NCBI GenBank assembly: GCA_937915475.1
Contig: CALGIR010000016.1
Location: 1-18,322, forward strand
Reading direction: 5' to 3'
Length of the DNA stretch: 18,322 nt
From: an uncultured Bacteroidales bacterium
Lineage (GTDB): Bacteria; Bacteroidota; Bacteroidia; Bacteroidales; Tenuifilaceae
This document shows positions 5,687-14,845 of the stretch, piece by piece. A program made the translations under genes and the position numbers. Within the stretch, counting starts at the first letter, position 1. Every line of letters starts with the position of its first letter. Below the pieces are notes generated by a model. The model saw nothing but the letters and a program-made list of their open reading frames with translations. It made no database searches and was not told where the DNA came from.

Positions 5687-7966
5687 ATGAAGAAATGTTT
5701 TCTATTAACGTTATTCTTAATTCTTCAGTTCTTTATTGTTGATGCCAAGCCTGCAATACAAAAGGTGGAATTGGTGCTTAGGTGGAAGCATCAGTTTCAG
5801 TTTGCAGGGTACTATGCTGCGCTTGAAAAAGGTTACTATAGCGAACTAGGAATTGACGTTGAGATAATTGAAGGAAATCCCGATGCTTCTGTCTTGGAGA
5901 TGGTCTCGAGCGGTGAAGCTGGTTTTGGTGTAGGGAACGTTGAAGTGCTGGTAAACTACCTAAAAGGCGAGCCCTTGGTTCTTTTGGCCTCAATAATGCA
6001 ACATTCTCCATCTGTCTTTATAGTTAAAGAGAATTCTAGTATTTACAATCCGCACGATTTAGTTGATAAAAATGTGATGCTTCATACGGATGAGCGAGGC
6101 TATGAACTTTTGAGCATGCTCTACAACGAAGGGGTTAAGCCCTGGCAGCTAAATATAGTGACGCATACGCATTCCATTAATGAGTTTTTAGCAAATGAGG
6201 TAGATGCACTAAGCGCTTATATTACCAGCGAGCCCTATTTTCTCGAATCCTACGGGATTCCCTATCGGCTTATAAAGCCAAGCAGTTACGGTATCGATTT
6301 TTATTCCGATTGCCTTTTTACAAACAAGGAGTTGGTTGAGCAAAATCATGATTTGGTTGATGATTTCGTTACGGCCTCGCTTAAGGGGTGGGAGTATGCT
6401 TTACATAATAAGGAGGAAATTGCAGCGCTTATTGTTAAAAAGTATAGTACTGCAAAAACCTATAATCAACTTTTATACGAGGCCAATGAAATCCATAAAT
6501 TAATTAACCCTGAACTTGTTGCCATCGGGCATACAAATCGAGGGCGATGGCTTTCTATGGCCAATTTCTTGTATCAACAGGGGTTAATTGAGATACCCGA
6601 AAGCATTGATACCTTCTTTTACCATAAGGAGCGACACCTCAATGTGCGATGGGACTGGATTCTCATATTTATTTCCAGCTTTTTGTTGATAGTTGTTGTT
6701 GGAGTATTGTTTTACCTGAGAGTTGTAAAGGGTGTGACCCGGAAAACCAAAGAAATGTCGATACTTCTCACAAAACTTGAAGAGCAGAATAAGCGCATAG
6801 CTCAAATAAATACGCAGCTATTATCGGCACGCGAGGTTGCAGAGGAAAGCTTAAGGGATAAGTCAACTTTTTTTGCCGGGCTAACATCCGAATTAAAAAA
6901 CCCAGTTAAAGGAATGGTTCTGGCAGCCAATGCGTTAGCAAAGCCTGATATTGGAGGAACCGAAAAAAAGGAGTTGATTAGTGAAATAAAAATTTTGGGT
7001 GATACTCTTAATCATTTTTCTAAGGACATAACTTCCATATTTATCCTCGACCCCTCAGCAGAAAGGATTAGCTACCACGACACGGAGCCCAATGATTTGC
7101 TGAAAACCTTTGCTGCTAAATGCACAAAGCAGCACGGTTTGGATAAAGAGCAGATTAGGTTAAGCCTCCTATCACCCCTAGTTTCGCAAAAAGTACTTAT
7201 TGACAAGGAAAAGGTGCTTCGGAGTTTGGACATATTGTTATCGAATGCAATAAAGCACAGTCCCGGGGTAAAAATTCAAATAGGATGGAGCAACGATCAA
7301 CCCGAGATGCTTACGTTCTGGCTAAGCGATAATGGTGCAGGTTTAACCCTTGAGCAGTTGACCCAATTAAATCAATTTTTCTCCGATCCGCTACGCTCGT
7401 TTAGTAAAGGGGCAGGTTATGGGCTTACGCTTGTTAAAGCGCTGGTTCATTTAATGAAAGGCACTGTTTGGGTAACTTACGAGCAATCGGTTGGAACAAC
7501 TTTCTTCTTTAGAATACCATTTATCCCAATTGACACTCTGCTTTACCTAGATAGTATGAAGGTTTTTGATAAAGACCATTTACAAAGGATAGGGTATAAT
7601 AGGCTAAGAGGGAAAACTATACTTGTTTATGAAGCCCATCTAAATAACTACATACTTACTCGTTCAATGCTAGAGGGTACTGGTTGTACCCTGATACAGG
7701 CTAATAATATGGAAAAAGTACTCAGCGTAAGTTTGGGCTTTAAGGGTATCAGTATGGTATTGATTAGCGTTAGTGTTTTATCTAATATTGATATTAACAC
7801 AATACAAAAAGTAAGAAACACCAATGTTGATATGCCTATTATAGCCAACGTTACATACAATATAGATGAGCGCAAAAAATATCAATTGGCAGGCTTTACT
7901 GATGTTATTCAGCGTCCAACTTCAAGGGGGCAGCTAATTTACAACCTGCTAGAGTTTATTGGTTAA
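5687..7966 (+). CDS. NMT1/THI5-like sensor fused to a degenerate hybrid histidine kinase (pseudokinase candidate)
   Basis: The 759-residue protein has, in order: a signal peptide (1-20); a periplasmic NMT1/THI5-like substrate-binding domain (about 25-310; LRWKHQFQFAGYYAALEKGY, then IEGNPDASVLEMVSSGEAGF); one transmembrane helix (about 324-346); a coiled-coil linker (about 355-390); a HisKA-like segment; an ATPase domain (about 500-612); and a receiver-like domain (about 643-759). The ATP-binding boxes look intact: N520 in LLSNAIKHSP, DNGAG at 548-552, and GAGYGL at 575-580. The H-box reads FFAGLTSELKNPVKG, with Ser401 (TCC) where the phosphorylated His belongs. The receiver-like domain has EA (649-650) for the acidic pair, Ser694 for the phosphoacceptor Asp and Arg743 for the conserved Lys. 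Canonical phosphorelay is therefore unlikely; it may bind ATP and signal allosterically or partner another kinase. NMT1-like domains often bind thiamine-pyrimidine precursors or other small ligands; the ligand here is unknown. No response-regulator or transporter gene is adjacent. Confidence 0.9.
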   Translation: MKKCFLLTLFLILQFFIVDAKPAIQKVELVLRWKHQFQFAGYYAALEKGYYSELGIDVEIIEGNPDASVLEMVSSGEAGFGVGNVEVLVNYLKGEPLVLLASIMQHSPSVFIVKENSSIYNPHDLVDKNVMLHTDERGYELLSMLYNEGVKPWQLNIVTHTHSINEFLANEVDALSAYITSEPYFLESYGIPYRLIKPSSYGIDFYSDCLFTNKELVEQNHDLVDDFVTASLKGWEYALHNKEEIAALIVKKYSTAKTYNQLLYEANEIHKLINPELVAIGHTNRGRWLSMANFLYQQGLIEIPESIDTFFYHKERHLNVRWDWILIFISSFLLIVVVGVLFYLRVVKGVTRKTKEMSILLTKLEEQNKRIAQINTQLLSAREVAEESLRDKSTFFAGLTSELKNPVKGMVLAANALAKPDIGGTEKKELISEIKILGDTLNHFSKDITSIFILDPSAERISYHDTEPNDLLKTFAAKCTKQHGLDKEQIRLSLLSPLVSQKVLIDKEKVLRSLDILLSNAIKHSPGVKIQIGWSNDQPEMLTFWLSDNGAGLTLEQLTQLNQFFSDPLRSFSKGAGYGLTLVKALVHLMKGTVWVTYEQSVGTTFFFRIPFIPIDTLLYLDSMKVFDKDHLQRIGYNRLRGKTILVYEAHLNNYILTRSMLEGTGCTLIQANNMEKVLSVSLGFKGISMVLISVSVLSNIDINTIQKVRNTNVDMPIIANVTYNIDERKKYQLAGFTDVIQRPTSRGQLIYNLLEFIG

Positions 7967-8979
7967 AATGGTAATCTTGCCTGTGGAATCAGGTCGTGGC
8001 CTGCAAAATCCTTTTCTAGGTACTTAAAATAGCCTACTATGGCAATCATTGCAGCATTATCGGTTGTAAACTCCAACTCGGGAATGTAGGTATTCCATCC
8101 TAATTTTTTGCCTGTCTCAAGGATTGCGCTTCTTAATGCCGAGTTTGCAGCAACTCCACCGGCAATTGCAATTTCCTTTATTCCATACTTTCTCGATGCG
8201 TTTACCAACTTGTCCATTAGTATGGTAACAATGGTGTGCTGTAACGATGCGCATAGATCTTCCTTATTTTCCTCAACAAAGTTTGGGGAATCTTTAAGCT
8301 GATCACGTAGAAAATACAGGAACGAAGTTTTTAACCCGCTAAAGCTAAAGTCGAGGCCATGGGGAAGGGGCTTTGCAAATTCAAAGGCATCTTTGTTACC
8401 TTTTACAGCAAGTTTGTCTACTACCGGGCCACCAGGGTAGCCAAGTCCCATTACTTTAGCGCATTTATCAAAAGCCTCGCCTGCAGCATCGTCGATGGTT
8501 TTACCTACAATGCTCATCTTTTTGTAGCTTTCAACCAGAACCAGCTGGGTATGTCCCCCCGATACCAAGAGGCAAAGGAATGGATAGTTAGGGTGTTTGC
8601 CATGGGCAGATGTTTTAATAAAGTGCGAGAGAATATGCCCATGTAGATGGTTCACCTCAATTAGTGGAATATCTTGAGCTAAGGCAAATCCCTTGGCAAA
8701 AGAGGATCCCACAAGCAGAGAGCCCAGTAAACCAGGGCCACGGGTAAATGCAACTGCACTAATATCCTCAATTGTAATATTTGCTTGCTTTATAGCCCTA
8801 TCCACAACCGGAATAATATTAACCTGATGAGCCCTTGAAGCCAGTTCGGGAACTACTCCTCCGTACTCCTCATGAACTTTCTGAGTGCTAATAAGGTTTG
8901 AGAGCAACCATTCGTCCCGTATAATTGCAGCAGAGGTGTCATCGCACGATGATTCAATCCCTAAAATTATTGTGCTCAT
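7963..8979 (-). CDS. tsaD: tRNA N6-threonylcarbamoyladenosine (t6A37) synthesis protein TsaD
   Basis: TsaD (formerly Gcp/YgjD) transfers the threonylcarbamoyl group onto A37 of ANN-decoding tRNAs, working with TsaB and TsaE in the cytoplasm. The frame opens at 9003, but starting at the internal ATG (8977-8979) gives the usual N terminus, MSTIILGIESSCDDTSAAII, and 338 residues, the normal family length. Visible motifs are the metal-binding HxxxH (H111, H115 in NHLHGH), LVSGGHTQLV (138-147), IDDAAGEAFDK (162-172), DFSFSGLK (210-217), AIAGGVAANS (271-280) and the metal-ligand Asp307 in FTTDNAAMIA. The stop overlaps the 3' end of the convergent hybrid-sensor gene by four bases in a shared TTAA. 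It is divergent from tamB, an arrangement I recall as common in Bacteroidota. Confidence 0.97.
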   Translation of the reverse strand: MSTIILGIESSCDDTSAAIIRDEWLLSNLISTQKVHEEYGGVVPELASRAHQVNIIPVVDRAIKQANITIEDISAVAFTRGPGLLGSLLVGSSFAKGFALAQDIPLIEVNHLHGHILSHFIKTSAHGKHPNYPFLCLLVSGGHTQLVLVESYKKMSIVGKTIDDAAGEAFDKCAKVMGLGYPGGPVVDKLAVKGNKDAFEFAKPLPHGLDFSFSGLKTSFLYFLRDQLKDSPNFVEENKEDLCASLQHTIVTILMDKLVNASRKYGIKEIAIAGGVAANSALRSAILETGKKLGWNTYIPELEFTTDNAAMIAIVGYFKYLEKDFAGHDLIPQARLPF

Positions 8980-9120
8980 GGCCAAAAAGGTAACGCTTAA
9001 CAAAAAATTTGCCGATGTGCCGAATTAGAGTTAATTTATATTAACCTTTTAGCTAAATTCGAGCGCTGATGTGCATTGGCATAGTTTGTGTTTACTTTGT
9101 AAAAGTTTAAGTATTTTTAG

Positions 9121-12100
9121 GTGGGCAAAGTTATTAAAAAAACAATTAGAATTCTTCTTGTAATCATCATAGTGCTGGCTACTATTCCAACCAGCATTTG
9201 GTTGGTTATTCAGGATAGTCGTGTTCAAACATTCCTTGTGGCAAAGGCTACCGACATCCTTGAGGAAAAGTTGAACACCACCGTTAACATTAAAAGTATT
9301 GACTATAAACTTTTCAATAGGGTTTTGCTCCGCGATGTATTTATTCGGGATCTTAATGGCGATACATTGCTAGATGCTAAGACGATAACTGCTAACCTAA
9401 AGCGCTTTAGTAACTCAAAGCGAACCCTCAGCCTAAGTAAGGTGTTTCTCGATAGTGCTTACATAAATCTGGTTACCGACACAACAGGAGTAATAAATAT
9501 CTCGGCTTTTATCCAAGCATTTGGGAAGAAGGAAAAAACAGACTCCACCGCATCATTTACCATACGGATTAACAATGCAAGTATTGTGGAATCTACCTTT
9601 AGATTACATAGATTAGATGCCGATTCGGTTGAGTTTGGTGTAAATTTTCAGGATCTTTTTGTAACCGGATTGAATATCAATTTGAGAAATTTTGATATAG
9701 CAGGTGATACCATTGGTTTTACCATTAATCAGATGTCATTTACTGATAAGAGCGGCTTTTCTGTTGATAAGTTTAGAACGGACATGAGGTTTAGTAGTAA
9801 GTTTATGAACTTTGATAAGCTTCAGATACGTTCAATGGGCAACAGCATAAATATGCCCAGTTTGTATATGTCCTACTCAACTTGGGAGGATATGAGCGAT
9901 TTTCTCAACCTGGTAAATCTCAATGGCTCATTCCAAACCACAAAAGCATCAACAGGGTTCCTTTCCTATTTTGCTCCCGTTTTCAGGCAGTTCGACCAAG
10001 ATTTTTCGCTAAATGGCTCTTTTAGAGGTACAGTTAGCGATTTAAGGGTGAGGGATTTGGAACTTACAACGGCAGACTCAACAAACCTTAATTTTAGTGC
10101 AAATCTCACTGGGTTACCCGATTTTAACAATACCCTTATGTTTTTTGATATCAAGGATTTAACTACTACGGTAAGTGATATTAGGAGCATAAAAAGTAAG
10201 GAGACAGGGTTACCCATTATTAATCTCCCCGATAAGTTCTCTTCACTAAAAAGGTTGAACTATACTGGGACCTTTACTGGTTTTACCACCGATTTTGTAG
10301 CCTACGGCTCATTAAAATCTGCTATTGGAAAACTATCAGTCGATTTATTGATAAAGCCAAAGGAGAGCTCAATGGTGAGTTTCAATGGTAAGGTTTCAAC
10401 CGATGGTTTCAATTTGGGCAAATTAATCGGTAACGATATTATTGGTAAAACTAGCCTTAAGGCAACGGTGAAGGGTAGTACCGATTACAAAAACCATTTG
10501 GAGGGTGAAACCGATGCAACAATATCTTCCTTCGAAGCAAATGGCTATAACTATTCAAATATAACAATCTCAGGTGGATTCGGCAGCAAAGCCTTTATGG
10601 GTTCTCTTTCTCTTAACGATCCAAATGCCAAGCTAAATTTTATGGGGATGGTCAATTTATCCGACTCGATTCCTGTATTCGATTTCTCGGCGTTCGTCCC
10701 CAAACTCGATTTGGTAAAGCTTAACCTGAATAAGGTTGATAGCATTTCACAGGTCTCCTTTCTTTTAACCGCAAATATTACCGGGAATAGTATTGATAAT
10801 ATTTGTGGAGAGGTTAGGGTTGTTAATAATTTATATAAAAATCAGCGTGGCGAGATTAAGACCTCTGATATTATTGTGAACGCAAATAATATTCCGGAGA
10901 GTAAATTAATTTCTCTTAAATCGGAGTTTGCTGAGGGTGAACTAAGGGGAAAATATAATTACAGTAATATATTTTTATCATTGCAAAAGTTGGCGTTTCT
11001 TTATTTGCCAGCGCTTAGTCCCGATAATCAAAAAACCAAGATTACGCCCACAGGTGTTGAAAATCCTGAGTATAATGATTATATCATAAAGTTAAGGATT
11101 AAGAAAACCCGAAAATTTACTGATGTTCTTGCTCCCCAATTTAATATTGCCGAGAACACGAATATCTTTGGTATTTACAATCCCGATTTTCAAACCCTTA
11201 CGCTAAAAGTGTCTATTCCGGAGCTGACATTAGCGGGCAATACTATCAAAAACATAGTAATTGATGGGAACACAAACGATTCGTCATTTGTGGCAAGTTT
11301 ATCTAGCCCAAATTTTGAGATTGGTGGCGCTTTTATGCGCAATTTATCAATTAAAGCAGAGGCCAGCAATAACAACATTCTTACCTCCATTGCTTGGGAT
11401 AATAAATCAAAAGTAAGAAATGAGGGACAGATAGTGGGCAATGTTCATATTGAGCATAAGATGAATTTTAACCTCATTGATGTAACCATTAATCCATCCA
11501 GTTTCTTTCTAAACGATACCGTATGGAATATTGCCGAGTCGAGGATTGTAGTTGACTCCTCGAGGGTTTTTATCAACAATTTTTCACTTAGTAACAACGA
11601 TCAAAGCCTTCACGTTTCGGGTGCAATTGCATCGCTACCCACAGATTCTATTCGCGCAGAGTTTAAAAACATAGACCTATCCAATATCAACTTTTACACA
11701 AGCAGTATTGGCTACAACATCTCAGGTAAATTGGATGGATACGCAATGGTAACCGATTTAACCAGCACCCCACTTTTCTTTTCAGATTTAAAAATGAGAG
11801 AGATTGTATTGAACTCCAAACCTGTAGGCGATGTTGCAATTCTGAGTAGGTGGCTTGCTGGCGATAACAAGTTAAACCTAAGTTTGAAGAATACACTGGA
11901 TGGCGCACCAATGCTTAGCATTACTGGAGATGTTTATCCTAAAACTAAAAGGTTGGATATAACCGCTTCAATACAAAAAGTATTACTAAATCATATCGAG
12001 CCCCTTATAGCTGATAATGTTTCGGGAATAGATGGTTACTTGATGGGTGATATATCGCTTACTGGAAGATTTAGCAAACCACAACTCAATGGGGTAGTCA

Positions 12101-13668
12101 ATCTATTGGATGGGGAAGCAGCCATTGGCTTTACTCAAACTAAATACCACATATCCGATCCCATCGTAATACAAAATAGTGACCTGCTATTTAATAACTT
12201 TAAGGTTTATGATGTTAACAATCGTGTGGCCATTTTAAATGGAGCTATTCGGACAAGTTTTTTTAAAGATTTTAGGCTTGATCTTAGCCTTTTATCTAGC
12301 AATTTCCAGTTTTTGAATACAACAGAAAGGGATAATGAACTTTTCTATGGTAGCGTTTTTGCTAGTGGACAAGTTCGTGTAACAGGTGCTCCAAATGATC
12401 TTATCGTAAATGCATCGATTAAAACGGAACCACGAACGGCTATCTTTTTACCCCTATCATCATCCAGCGAGGTTGCCGAAACTGATTTTGTTAATATTGT
12501 GGATCGTAGTTCAGATATTATTTATATTGAAGATTCTTTTGAATCACTGGTTGATAACGCAAAAGCAAAAATTGATCTTACCCTCGACATGCAGGTTACC
12601 CCCGATGCTGAGGTGCAGATAATAATAGATAAGCAGCTGGGTGACATCATTAAGGCAAACGGTATTGGGAACTTGAAAATGGAGATCAACCCAAGCGCCA
12701 ATGTGTTTAAAATGCATGGTCAGTATGCCATCGAAAGTGGAGATTATCTATTTACACTTCAAGGTGTTATAAATAAGCGTTTTAAAATAGGGCAGGGGAG
12801 TACAATTACCTGGAATGGCGATATTGAGGATGCCACGATGAATATCCGTGCAATATACTCGCTTAGAACAACATTAAGTCCATTAAGTCCTGGTAGCGAT
12901 AATGAGGTATTTAAACGGAGAACCCAGGTCGATTGTCAAATCAACCTTACGGGAAAACTTATGGAGCCCAATATTAATTTTGATATAAAAGTTCCGCTTG
13001 CCCAAACGGACGAGTCAATTAATGCTGTGGTTCAGGATGCCATAAATACTGAGGAGCGGCTTAGTAAGCAATTTCTTTCGCTACTAGTAATCAATAACTT
13101 TACCAGCGACGTTCAGGAGCAGACGGGGGGTGGTTTTGGCCAAGGGCTTGCATCTACCGCAAGCGAGATGTTATCAAATCAACTCAGCAATTGGCTATCG
13201 CAATGGAGTTCGGCTTTTGATGTTGGTATTAATTATAGACCGGGTGATGAGATTAGCTCCGATGAGATAGAACTAGCCCTATCAACCCATTTGTTTAACG
13301 AAAGGGTTACCATCAATAGCAACGTAGATATGGGTAATCAGAATGTGAATACGCCCATTGCAGGCGATTTTAGTATTGACGTTAAGATTGTTCCATCAGG
13401 TAAGCTAAGGGCAAAAGCATTTGCACGTTCCAACGACGATGTTTTTATGTACGAAAACCAGAACGAATATACCACAGGAGCAGGATTTATGTACCGCGAA
13501 GATTTTAACTCATTTAGCGAACTTTGGGAAAGGTATTTTAACTTTTTTAGGCGCAAACCCAATGAGGAAGAAGAGTTAAAAGATATTCCATCCTATGAGG
13601 TTGATAGTCTTGGCTATGGAGTGAGTAAAGCCAATTTTAAGAAAAATGATTTTGTTGATATAAAATAG
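9121..13668 (+). CDS. tamB: TamB-family translocation/assembly module protein (DUF490, AsmA-like)
   Basis: The product is 1515 residues. It has an N-terminal membrane anchor (about 8-30; IRILLVIIIVLATIPTSIWL), a long run of beta-rich AsmA-like repeats, and a C-terminal TamB domain (roughly 1100-1480) with typical segments such as MHGQYAIESGDYLFTLQGVI and LTGKLMEPNINFDIKVPLAQ. TamB proteins span the periplasm; in proteobacteria TamB works with TamA in outer-membrane protein insertion and is also implicated in phospholipid transport to the outer membrane. Bacteroidota homologues are very long like this one. The start is GTG: an in-frame TAG occupies 9118-9120, so no upstream start is possible, and the membrane anchor follows at once. 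It is divergent from tsaD, and exbB begins 57 bases after its stop. Confidence 0.95.
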   Translation: MGKVIKKTIRILLVIIIVLATIPTSIWLVIQDSRVQTFLVAKATDILEEKLNTTVNIKSIDYKLFNRVLLRDVFIRDLNGDTLLDAKTITANLKRFSNSKRTLSLSKVFLDSAYINLVTDTTGVINISAFIQAFGKKEKTDSTASFTIRINNASIVESTFRLHRLDADSVEFGVNFQDLFVTGLNINLRNFDIAGDTIGFTINQMSFTDKSGFSVDKFRTDMRFSSKFMNFDKLQIRSMGNSINMPSLYMSYSTWEDMSDFLNLVNLNGSFQTTKASTGFLSYFAPVFRQFDQDFSLNGSFRGTVSDLRVRDLELTTADSTNLNFSANLTGLPDFNNTLMFFDIKDLTTTVSDIRSIKSKETGLPIINLPDKFSSLKRLNYTGTFTGFTTDFVAYGSLKSAIGKLSVDLLIKPKESSMVSFNGKVSTDGFNLGKLIGNDIIGKTSLKATVKGSTDYKNHLEGETDATISSFEANGYNYSNITISGGFGSKAFMGSLSLNDPNAKLNFMGMVNLSDSIPVFDFSAFVPKLDLVKLNLNKVDSISQVSFLLTANITGNSIDNICGEVRVVNNLYKNQRGEIKTSDIIVNANNIPESKLISLKSEFAEGELRGKYNYSNIFLSLQKLAFLYLPALSPDNQKTKITPTGVENPEYNDYIIKLRIKKTRKFTDVLAPQFNIAENTNIFGIYNPDFQTLTLKVSIPELTLAGNTIKNIVIDGNTNDSSFVASLSSPNFEIGGAFMRNLSIKAEASNNNILTSIAWDNKSKVRNEGQIVGNVHIEHKMNFNLIDVTINPSSFFLNDTVWNIAESRIVVDSSRVFINNFSLSNNDQSLHVSGAIASLPTDSIRAEFKNIDLSNINFYTSSIGYNISGKLDGYAMVTDLTSTPLFFSDLKMREIVLNSKPVGDVAILSRWLAGDNKLNLSLKNTLDGAPMLSITGDVYPKTKRLDITASIQKVLLNHIEPLIADNVSGIDGYLMGDISLTGRFSKPQLNGVVNLLDGEAAIGFTQTKYHISDPIVIQNSDLLFNNFKVYDVNNRVAILNGAIRTSFFKDFRLDLSLLSSNFQFLNTTERDNELFYGSVFASGQVRVTGAPNDLIVNASIKTEPRTAIFLPLSSSSEVAETDFVNIVDRSSDIIYIEDSFESLVDNAKAKIDLTLDMQVTPDAEVQIIIDKQLGDIIKANGIGNLKMEINPSANVFKMHGQYAIESGDYLFTLQGVINKRFKIGQGSTITWNGDIEDATMNIRAIYSLRTTLSPLSPGSDNEVFKRRTQVDCQINLTGKLMEPNINFDIKVPLAQTDESINAVVQDAINTEERLSKQFLSLLVINNFTSDVQEQTGGGFGQGLASTASEMLSNQLSNWLSQWSSAFDVGINYRPGDEISSDEIELALSTHLFNERVTINSNVDMGNQNVNTPIAGDFSIDVKIVPSGKLRAKAFARSNDDVFMYENQNEYTTGAGFMYREDFNSFSELWERYFNFFRRKPNEEEELKDIPSYEVDSLGYGVSKANFKKNDFVDIK

Positions 13669-13725
13669 ATCCACGTCATTCAACGTTTTTTTATTAATTT
13701 CGAGCAAAAATAATATAGAATAATT

Positions 13726-14418
13726 ATGAGCTTACTACTTTTAATGCAAAATGGGTTAGAAACCCAACAAATTTTAGTTGAACCAGCAAGCGAGTTAACT
13801 TTATCTTTTTGGGACCTAACATTAAAGGGTGGGTGGATTATGATTCCCTTAGCCTTACTATGGTTTATTGCTGTTTACCTATTTATTGAAAGGTTTTGGG
13901 CAATTAAAAAGGCTTCAAAAGTGGATATTAACTTTATGAACAGGATAAAGGAGTATATCTACGAGGATAAGGTAGAGTCAGCTCTTACCCTTTCTCAGGC
14001 TCAGAATACCCCTATTGCCCGAATGATTGAGAAGGGAATTCAGCGGATTGGCAAACCTCTTTCCGATGTTAATGCAGCAATCGAGAATGTTGGCAATTTA
14101 GAGATATCAAAACTTGAAGGAGGCTTGCCTGCCTTGGCCACAATTGCTGGCGGAGCCCCAATGATTGGTTTTTTGGGAACGGTAATCGGAATGATTCGGG
14201 CCTTTTACGATATGTCCATGGCAGGTAATAATATTGACGTTGGATTGCTATCGAATGGTATTTATACGGCTATGGTTACAACGGTTGCTGGTCTTATTGT
14301 TGGTATTGCCGCCTATTTTGGATACAATTATCTGGTTGCAAAGGTTGAGAAGGTTGTTTTTACCATGGAGGCCAATACAACAGAGTTTATGGATTTGCTC
14401 AACGAACCAGTATCTTAA
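13726..14418 (+). CDS. exbB: ExbB-type proton channel subunit (MotA/TolQ/ExbB family)
   Basis: The 230-residue inner-membrane protein has three predicted helices: about 35-57 (GGWIMIPLALLWFIAVYLF), about 136-158 (within a GGAPMIGFLGTVIGMI motif) and about 178-205 (GIYTAMVTTVAGLIVGIAAY). The GxxxxxGLLGTVxGMI-like and TALxTTxxGLxVxIP-like signatures define the ExbB/TolQ family. With ExbD it forms the proton-driven motor that powers TonB. It is the first gene of exbB-exbD-tonB. A weak -7-like box (TAATTTCG, 13695-13702) lies upstream, so the operon could have its own promoter or be read through from tamB. A TolQ role is possible in principle, but the adjoining tonB favours ExbB. Confidence 0.95.
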   Translation: MSLLLLMQNGLETQQILVEPASELTLSFWDLTLKGGWIMIPLALLWFIAVYLFIERFWAIKKASKVDINFMNRIKEYIYEDKVESALTLSQAQNTPIARMIEKGIQRIGKPLSDVNAAIENVGNLEISKLEGGLPALATIAGGAPMIGFLGTVIGMIRAFYDMSMAGNNIDVGLLSNGIYTAMVTTVAGLIVGIAAYFGYNYLVAKVEKVVFTMEANTTEFMDLLNEPVS

Positions 14419-14438
14419 TTCTTAAAACACACACAGTT

Positions 14439-14834
14439 ATGGCCCTTAAGAGAGGTTCAAAGGTTAACCCTAATTTCAGTATGTCGTCAATGACCGATAT
14501 CGTATTCCTATTGTTAATTTTTTTCATGGTGTCGTCAACTCTGGTCGCTCCCAATGCATTAAAGTTGCTTTTACCTCAAAGTAATAGCCAAACCCCTGCA
14601 AAAGCAATAACTACGGTTAGCATTTCCGAGGATTTGAGATTTTATGTTGAGCAAACTCCAGTTAGTTTTTACGAGTTAGAAACCTTTTTGGCTCAACGTT
14701 TGCAAGGAGAATTGGAGCCAACCGTTTCGTTGCACGTTCACAAATCGGTGCCAATGGAAGAGGTGGTTAAGGTGATGAATATTGCTAAGGATAACCGGTA
14801 TAAGCTAATTTTGGCAACACAGCCTTTAAAGTAA
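14439..14834 (+). CDS. exbD: ExbD-type biopolymer transport protein (TolR/ExbD family)
   Basis: The 131-residue protein has a short cytoplasmic N terminus, one transmembrane helix (about 20-42; DIVFLLLIFFMVSSTLV) and a periplasmic domain. The helix starts with the conserved Asp20 in SMTDIVFLLL, the residue thought to carry protons in ExbD. It starts 20 bases after exbB and ends 11 bases before tonB, so one transcript is likely. The protein forms the motor core with ExbB and transmits torque or force to TonB. Confidence 0.95.
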   Translation: MALKRGSKVNPNFSMSSMTDIVFLLLIFFMVSSTLVAPNALKLLLPQSNSQTPAKAITTVSISEDLRFYVEQTPVSFYELETFLAQRLQGELEPTVSLHVHKSVPMEEVVKVMNIAKDNRYKLILATQPLK

Positions 14835-14845
14835 AGATTTTTGTA

